Assembly (NCBI GenBank): GCA_038244535.1
Contig: JBBRTJ010000061.1
Coordinates: 1 to 23,375 of the forward strand
Source of the DNA: JBBRTJ01 sp038244535
GTDB lineage: Bacteria > Actinomycetota > Acidimicrobiia > Acidimicrobiales > Ilumatobacteraceae
Reading direction: 5' to 3'
DNA length: 23,375 nt
Shown here: positions 21,772-23,375 of the stretch, piece by piece
Numbering within the stretch: position 1 is the first letter of the stretch
How the letters are laid out: each line of letters opens with the position of its first letter
Notes under the pieces: model-generated
The model's input: only the letters and a program-made list of their open reading frames with translations
Told to the model about the DNA's origin: nothing
Database searches by the model: none
Program-made: the position numbers and the translations under genes

Positions 21772-22698
21772 TCAATCGACCCAACGCAGGGGGGTGCGGG
21801 GGAGGAGGGATGGGTCGAAGCGGGCCACGAGGTCGGCCATGGTGACGGGCTCGTCTGGCGCGGCGAGGCCGATCGACGTGGCGAGGCGGCTGCGGACGGC
21901 GGCTGCATCGATGCCCCGGGCTGCGAGGTCGGCCAGCGTGACGGCCCCGTGGCGCTTGGCCAGGCGGGCACCGTCGCCACCGAGCACGAGGGGCACGTGC
22001 GCGTAGGCCGGCAACGCCAGCCCGAGCAACCGGGCCACCAGCATCTGGCGCGGCGTGGACGACAGCAGATCGTCACCGCGCACGACCTCGCCGATGCCTT
22101 GGAAGGCATCGTCGACGACGACGGCGAGGTTGTACGCGGGGAGGCGGTCACCACGACGCAGCACGAGGTCATCGACCACGGCCTCGTACGGCCCGCAAAG
22201 GCGATCGATCACGGCAATGCGCTCGCCCTCGGCCCGCAAGCGCAACGCCGGCGGGCGGCTCCAACGGTCACGCTCGGCTTGGGCACGGACCGACAACGAC
22301 GCGCAGGTGCCGGGGTAGACGCCCTCCGAACCCTCGCCATGAGCGGCCGCCGATGCGGCTTGGATCTCACGGCGGGTGCACCAGCACGGGTACGTCCGCC
22401 CCGCCATGATCAGGTCGGCGATGACGGCGTCGTGCCTCTGGCGCCGCTCGGACTGACGCACCACGGGACCGTCCCAATCGAGCCCGATCGCCACGAGGTC
22501 GGCGAGCTGCGAGCGCTCGTGCTCGGGTCGCGCCGTGGCCGGGTCGAGGTCCTCGATCCGCAGGACGAACCGGCTCCCGGCCGAACGAGCGAAGAGCCAC
22601 GCCAGCATCGCGGTGCGCAGGTTGCCGACGTGGAGCGTCCCCGTCGGGCTGGGGGCGAAGCGACCGACGGGCAGCGGAGCGGGCGGGCGCATCGGCAT
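21772..22698 (-). CDS. gluQ: glutamyl-Q tRNA(Asp) synthetase
   Basis: A 308-residue truncated glutamyl-tRNA synthetase paralogue that lacks the anticodon-binding domain. It attaches glutamate to the queuosine base of tRNA(Asp). The HIGH-region motif is SPTGTLHVGNLRTA (17-30), followed by RIEDLDPAT and LDWDGP. The zinc site CWC...Y...C is present (C105, C107, Y128, C132) and is the hallmark of this subfamily. The KMSKS-like loop is degenerate (LAKRH, 246-250), as usual for GluQRS. ATG 22698 is used; GTG 22704 and ATG 22692 are alternatives. It follows the aminotransferase fragment on the same strand, about 66 bases downstream. Confidence 0.92.
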   Translation of the reverse strand: MPMRPPAPLPVGRFAPSPTGTLHVGNLRTAMLAWLFARSAGSRFVLRIEDLDPATARPEHERSQLADLVAIGLDWDGPVVRQSERRQRHDAVIADLIMAGRTYPCWCTRREIQAASAAAHGEGSEGVYPGTCASLSVRAQAERDRWSRPPALRLRAEGERIAVIDRLCGPYEAVVDDLVLRRGDRLPAYNLAVVVDDAFQGIGEVVRGDDLLSSTPRQMLVARLLGLALPAYAHVPLVLGGDGARLAKRHGAVTLADLAARGIDAAAVRSRLATSIGLAAPDEPVTMADLVARFDPSLLPRTPLRWVD

Positions 22699-22700
22699 CA

Positions 22701-22745
22701 CCACGAGATCACCGCGAGATCACCACGAGATCGCCACGAGCACGA
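22701..22745. repeat. 11-bp direct repeats at start of gluQ
   Basis: CCACGAGATCA, CCGCGAGATCA, CCACGAGATCG and a partial CCACGAGCACG follow each other with an 11-bp period, just upstream of the gluQ ATG (22698). They fill most of the gap to the aminotransferase stop. Confidence 0.6.
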
Positions 22746-22764
22746 GGGCAACGGACTCGGCCAC

Positions 22765-23375
22765 TCAGCCCACCAGTGCGTCCACCGCGCCGGCGAACAC
22801 CTCGGTGTGGCGGTCGACGTCGGCCGCGGTGTGGGCCGGGCAGAGCAGCGCCATGTTGTGGAACGGCGTGAGCAGCACCCCGCGATTGAGCGCCCACAGG
22901 TGGAAGAACGCATCGAGGTCGTGATCGGACGCGGCGGCCGCCTCGCCGCCGGTGCGGGGCGGTGGGCAGTACCAGTACTCGGCCCGGCACCCGAGCTGCT
23001 GCACGGTCCAGGGCAGCTTGGAGTCGGCGATCACCCCGGCCACGCCATCGGCCCAGCGGCAGGCGAGCGGGATGGTGTGCTCGTAGTCGGCGACTGTGAG
23101 GGCGCCGGCGAGGGTGGCCTTGACCGCCCCTATGGCCAGTGCGTTGGCCGTCAACGTGCCACCGATGCCGCTCACATCGGTCTCGTCCGAGGTCAGGGCG
23201 TGGTGCAGGCGATCGGCGAGGGCGGTGGTCATGCCGTAGGCGGCGGCCGGCACGCCGCCGCCGATGGGCTTGCCGATCACGAGCAGGTCGGGCTCGAGAC
23301 CGTGAGCCGCTGTGTAGCCGCCTGGGCCGGCGCAGATCGTGTGCGTCTCGTCGATCACCAGCAACGTGCCGGTCT
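22765..23375 (-). CDS. PLP-dependent class III aminotransferase, C-terminal part (5' end outside window)
   Basis: About 203 residues are inside the window; the N-terminal part lies beyond base 23375. The visible part has the class III core: VIDETHTICAGPGGY (the Asp that pairs with the PLP ring nitrogen), then LLVIGKPIGGGVPAAAYGM, where Lys of IGKPIGGG forms the Schiff base with PLP. The DVSGIGGTLTANALAIGAV segment and the C-terminal small domain ending HTEVFAGAVDALVG follow. It resembles the glutamate-1-semialdehyde aminomutase-like branch, but the phrase DETHTI is typical of uncharacterised actinobacterial aminotransferases, so heme synthesis is not claimed. Confidence 0.88.
   Translation of the reverse strand, partial: TGTLLVIDETHTICAGPGGYTAAHGLEPDLLVIGKPIGGGVPAAAYGMTTALADRLHHALTSDETDVSGIGGTLTANALAIGAVKATLAGALTVADYEHTIPLACRWADGVAGVIADSKLPWTVQQLGCRAEYWYCPPPRTGGEAAAASDHDLDAFFHLWALNRGVLLTPFHNMALLCPAHTAADVDRHTEVFAGAVDALVG

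Overview
The window is very GC-rich, tightly packed chromosomal DNA with the strong third-position G/C bias of an actinobacterium. The gene mix (ECF sigma factor, LuxR-type ATPase fused to a BTAD regulator, cytochrome P450, secreted DUF11-like protein, glutamyl-Q tRNA(Asp) synthetase, and homodimeric pyruvate:ferredoxin oxidoreductase beside a dihydroorotate-dehydrogenase-like protein) suggests an Acidimicrobiia-like high-GC actinobacterium. That placement is inference. I saw no rRNA, tRNA, transposase, phage gene or CRISPR array.

Layout: (1) 1-5626 holds the tail of an unidentified gene, a DoxX-family membrane protein, an alpha/beta hydrolase, a secreted DUF11-like protein, a voltage-sensor-type potassium channel and a cytochrome P450, with a multi-pass membrane protein divergent from the P450. 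(2) 5619-6805 is a two-gene unit in which an ECF sigma factor is translationally coupled (GTGA overlap) to a four-helix membrane protein that may be its anti-sigma factor. (3) 7153-11822 is a pyruvate:ferredoxin oxidoreductase followed without a gap by a dihydroorotate-dehydrogenase-like flavoprotein. (4) 11834-12777 is a GNAT acetyltransferase gene bracketed on both sides by tandem arrays of a related 40-bp repeat. The ORF starts and stops at the repeat edges.

(5) 12800-15341 looks like a sulfide/persulfide response locus: a divergent small cysteine-rich protein, a thioredoxin, a CstR-like repressor of the CsoR family and a CstB-like persulfide dioxygenase-rhodanese. Three 16-bp sites of the form ATAC-N8-GTAT sit in its two promoter regions. 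(6) 15394-16604 is an SDR oxidoreductase coupled (ATGA) to a stand-alone PEP-utilising swivelling domain. (7) 16712-19829 is a 991-residue ATPase-TPR-BTAD regulator whose 3' end overlaps a convergent 53-residue gene. (8) 19847-23375 holds a strong hairpin terminator, a secreted beta-helix-like protein, glutamyl-Q tRNA(Asp) synthetase and the C-terminal part of a class III aminotransferase that runs off the window.

The most interesting parts are the repeat-ORF-repeat arrangement at 11834-12777 and the persulfide locus, where an operator-like palindrome overlaps the start of a small gene whose N-terminal metal-ribbon pattern looks conserved.
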